From contig OX638368.1 of assembly GCA_951812925.1 (NCBI GenBank), positions 21,143,187-21,207,186 of the forward strand: a stretch of DNA of 64,000 nt, read 5' to 3'. The translations under genes and the position numbers were made by a program. The notes beneath the pieces were generated by a model, which was given only the letters and a program-made list of their open reading frames with translations, made no database searches and had not been told where the DNA came from. This DNA is from Calliopum simillimum. Taxonomy: Eukaryota; Arthropoda; Insecta; Diptera; Lauxaniidae. Position 1 is the first letter of the stretch; every line of letters begins with the position of its first letter. Shown piece by piece: positions 63,287 to 64,000 of this stretch.

Positions 63287-64000
63287 GTAAGTTTTTTGGA
63301 AATGCTTTGATGTGGGTTTTTCTTTTTATGAGAGCATGCATTTTTTTTTTTAAATTTGTAAATATATAAATTCCATTGATGTTTCGCATGTTTGTTCCCT
63401 ATAAACTAATGAAAGCTGAGCCTTGCTGCTTTTTATTTTTGTTTTTATGTCATATGATACTATCGTTGCTAGGACTACATATTACTTTAATTGTACCTTT
63501 TTTATTTAACACTGAAATCAGATGGTTTAGTTTAGCAAATGAGCTTAAAAGTGGAGCGAAAAACATTTTACCGTTCATATTTAAATTCGTGATATTCCGA
63601 TAATGAATTTTTATTTTTTAACGCCTTATTAGGGAATTATACTTTCTAGAGTTCGACTACTTCAATTTATCTTTAAAGAGACTATGGAACAATAATAAGT
63701 AACAATAACTGTATATTTTCTTTTTAGAAGCTTAGAACTGCTTACTATGAAACAAATACTTTTAATTTCCTTTTTCATTTTTATATTCTATCCTTAGCGT
63801 TAAGCCAAGTGTATTCTATTTACGGGCGTGGCACTCCCCTCTAAAAACTATCAACTTTAACTAACATTCTATACTGTTAAGCCTATCTCAGTACCGAGTT
63901 CTATAAAAATCGATGCAGCAGTTTAGGACTGGTAGCGTATTGTAACATTAGGGGCGTAGCTCCTACTTAAAAACATATTGATCATGTTATCGTTCCTTAG
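63287..64000 (+). other. cno: cno intron 11, incomplete
   Basis: Starts with donor GTAAGT and shows no continuation of the DIL domain to the window end. Near 63824 an ACGGGCGTGGCACTCCCCTCT phrase and near 63950 AGGGGCGTAGCTCC resemble dispersed repeat A. Confidence 0.6.

Larger units (their letters stand above)
44395..61727 (+). other. cno: cno intron 7, 17.3 kb, splits FHA
   Basis: Donor GTAAGT at 44395, acceptor TTCCAG at 61727. Holds tandem repeats, a TA-flanked inverted-repeat element, a hAT-like foldback, two DINE-1-like elements, two mariners and a giant nested foldback. A candidate recursive splice site lies at 60380/60381. Confidence 0.9.

Noticed and set aside
61728..61932. Exon 8 open frame in the other phase (MNSRTVPLSC...)
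   Set aside because: It is a shadow of the true cno frame, which continues the FHA domain from exon 7 and joins exon 9 in phase.
62083..62442. A 119-codon open frame across exon 9 as a separate gene
   Set aside because: Its C-terminal part is cno exon 9 in frame; the Phe run at the start is the intron's T tract, and no acceptor AG exists to include the A/C-rich part.

Overview
The window is AT-rich eukaryotic DNA from a higher fly (Diptera). It holds one host gene that I can support, the Canoe/Afadin orthologue (cno), read on the + strand. Its visible part is the N-terminal third: 11 coding exons, 1,979 coding bases, about 659 codons. They carry the start, both Ras-association (RA) domains, the FHA domain and the first part of the DIL (Dilute) domain. 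All 11 exons join with matching phases and GT/AG borders. The gene runs off the right edge, so the rest of DIL, the PDZ domain and the F-actin-binding tail are not here. Abundant rosa-type (DD41D) mariners and DINE-1-like Helentron derivatives suggest a tephritid-like fly, but genus cannot be fixed from this window.

Layout. Bases 1-3154 are 5' sequence or the end of an upstream intron, with a decayed ~250-290 bp tandem array (600-2100). Coding exons 1-5 lie within 3242-4715. A 39.3-kb intron (4716-43974) then splits RA2, two exons follow (43975-44394), and a 17.3-kb intron (44395-61727) splits FHA. Exons 8-11 are compact (61728-63286). The last 714 bases are intron.

Nearly all the rest is intron filled with nested mobile DNA. 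It includes five recognisable mariner-type copies: an irritans-like deletion derivative at 18048, a truncated rosa copy at 22418, a rosa copy with an intact 361-codon transposase at 26172, a mauritiana-like deletion derivative at 51162, and a three-stop mariner at 57400. It also includes a palindromic Tc1 (27607-29246), four DINE-1-like elements, a hAT-like foldback with an 8-bp target duplication (48839-50269), a 4.7-kb nested foldback (55500-60210), several hairpin MITEs, a 1.4-kb minisatellite with a 9-bp unit (10550-11935), and many dispersed low-copy repeats. Several insertions have an empty-site copy inside the same window, which fixes their borders and target duplications.

The most unusual observations are: two successive cno introns with long AG-free zones before a purine-rich acceptor; a possible recursive splice site in the 17-kb intron; a protein-like ORF in the loop of the giant foldback; the inverted-dimer Tc1; and the apparently intact rosa transposase. 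I found no bacterial genes, CRISPR arrays or RNA genes.
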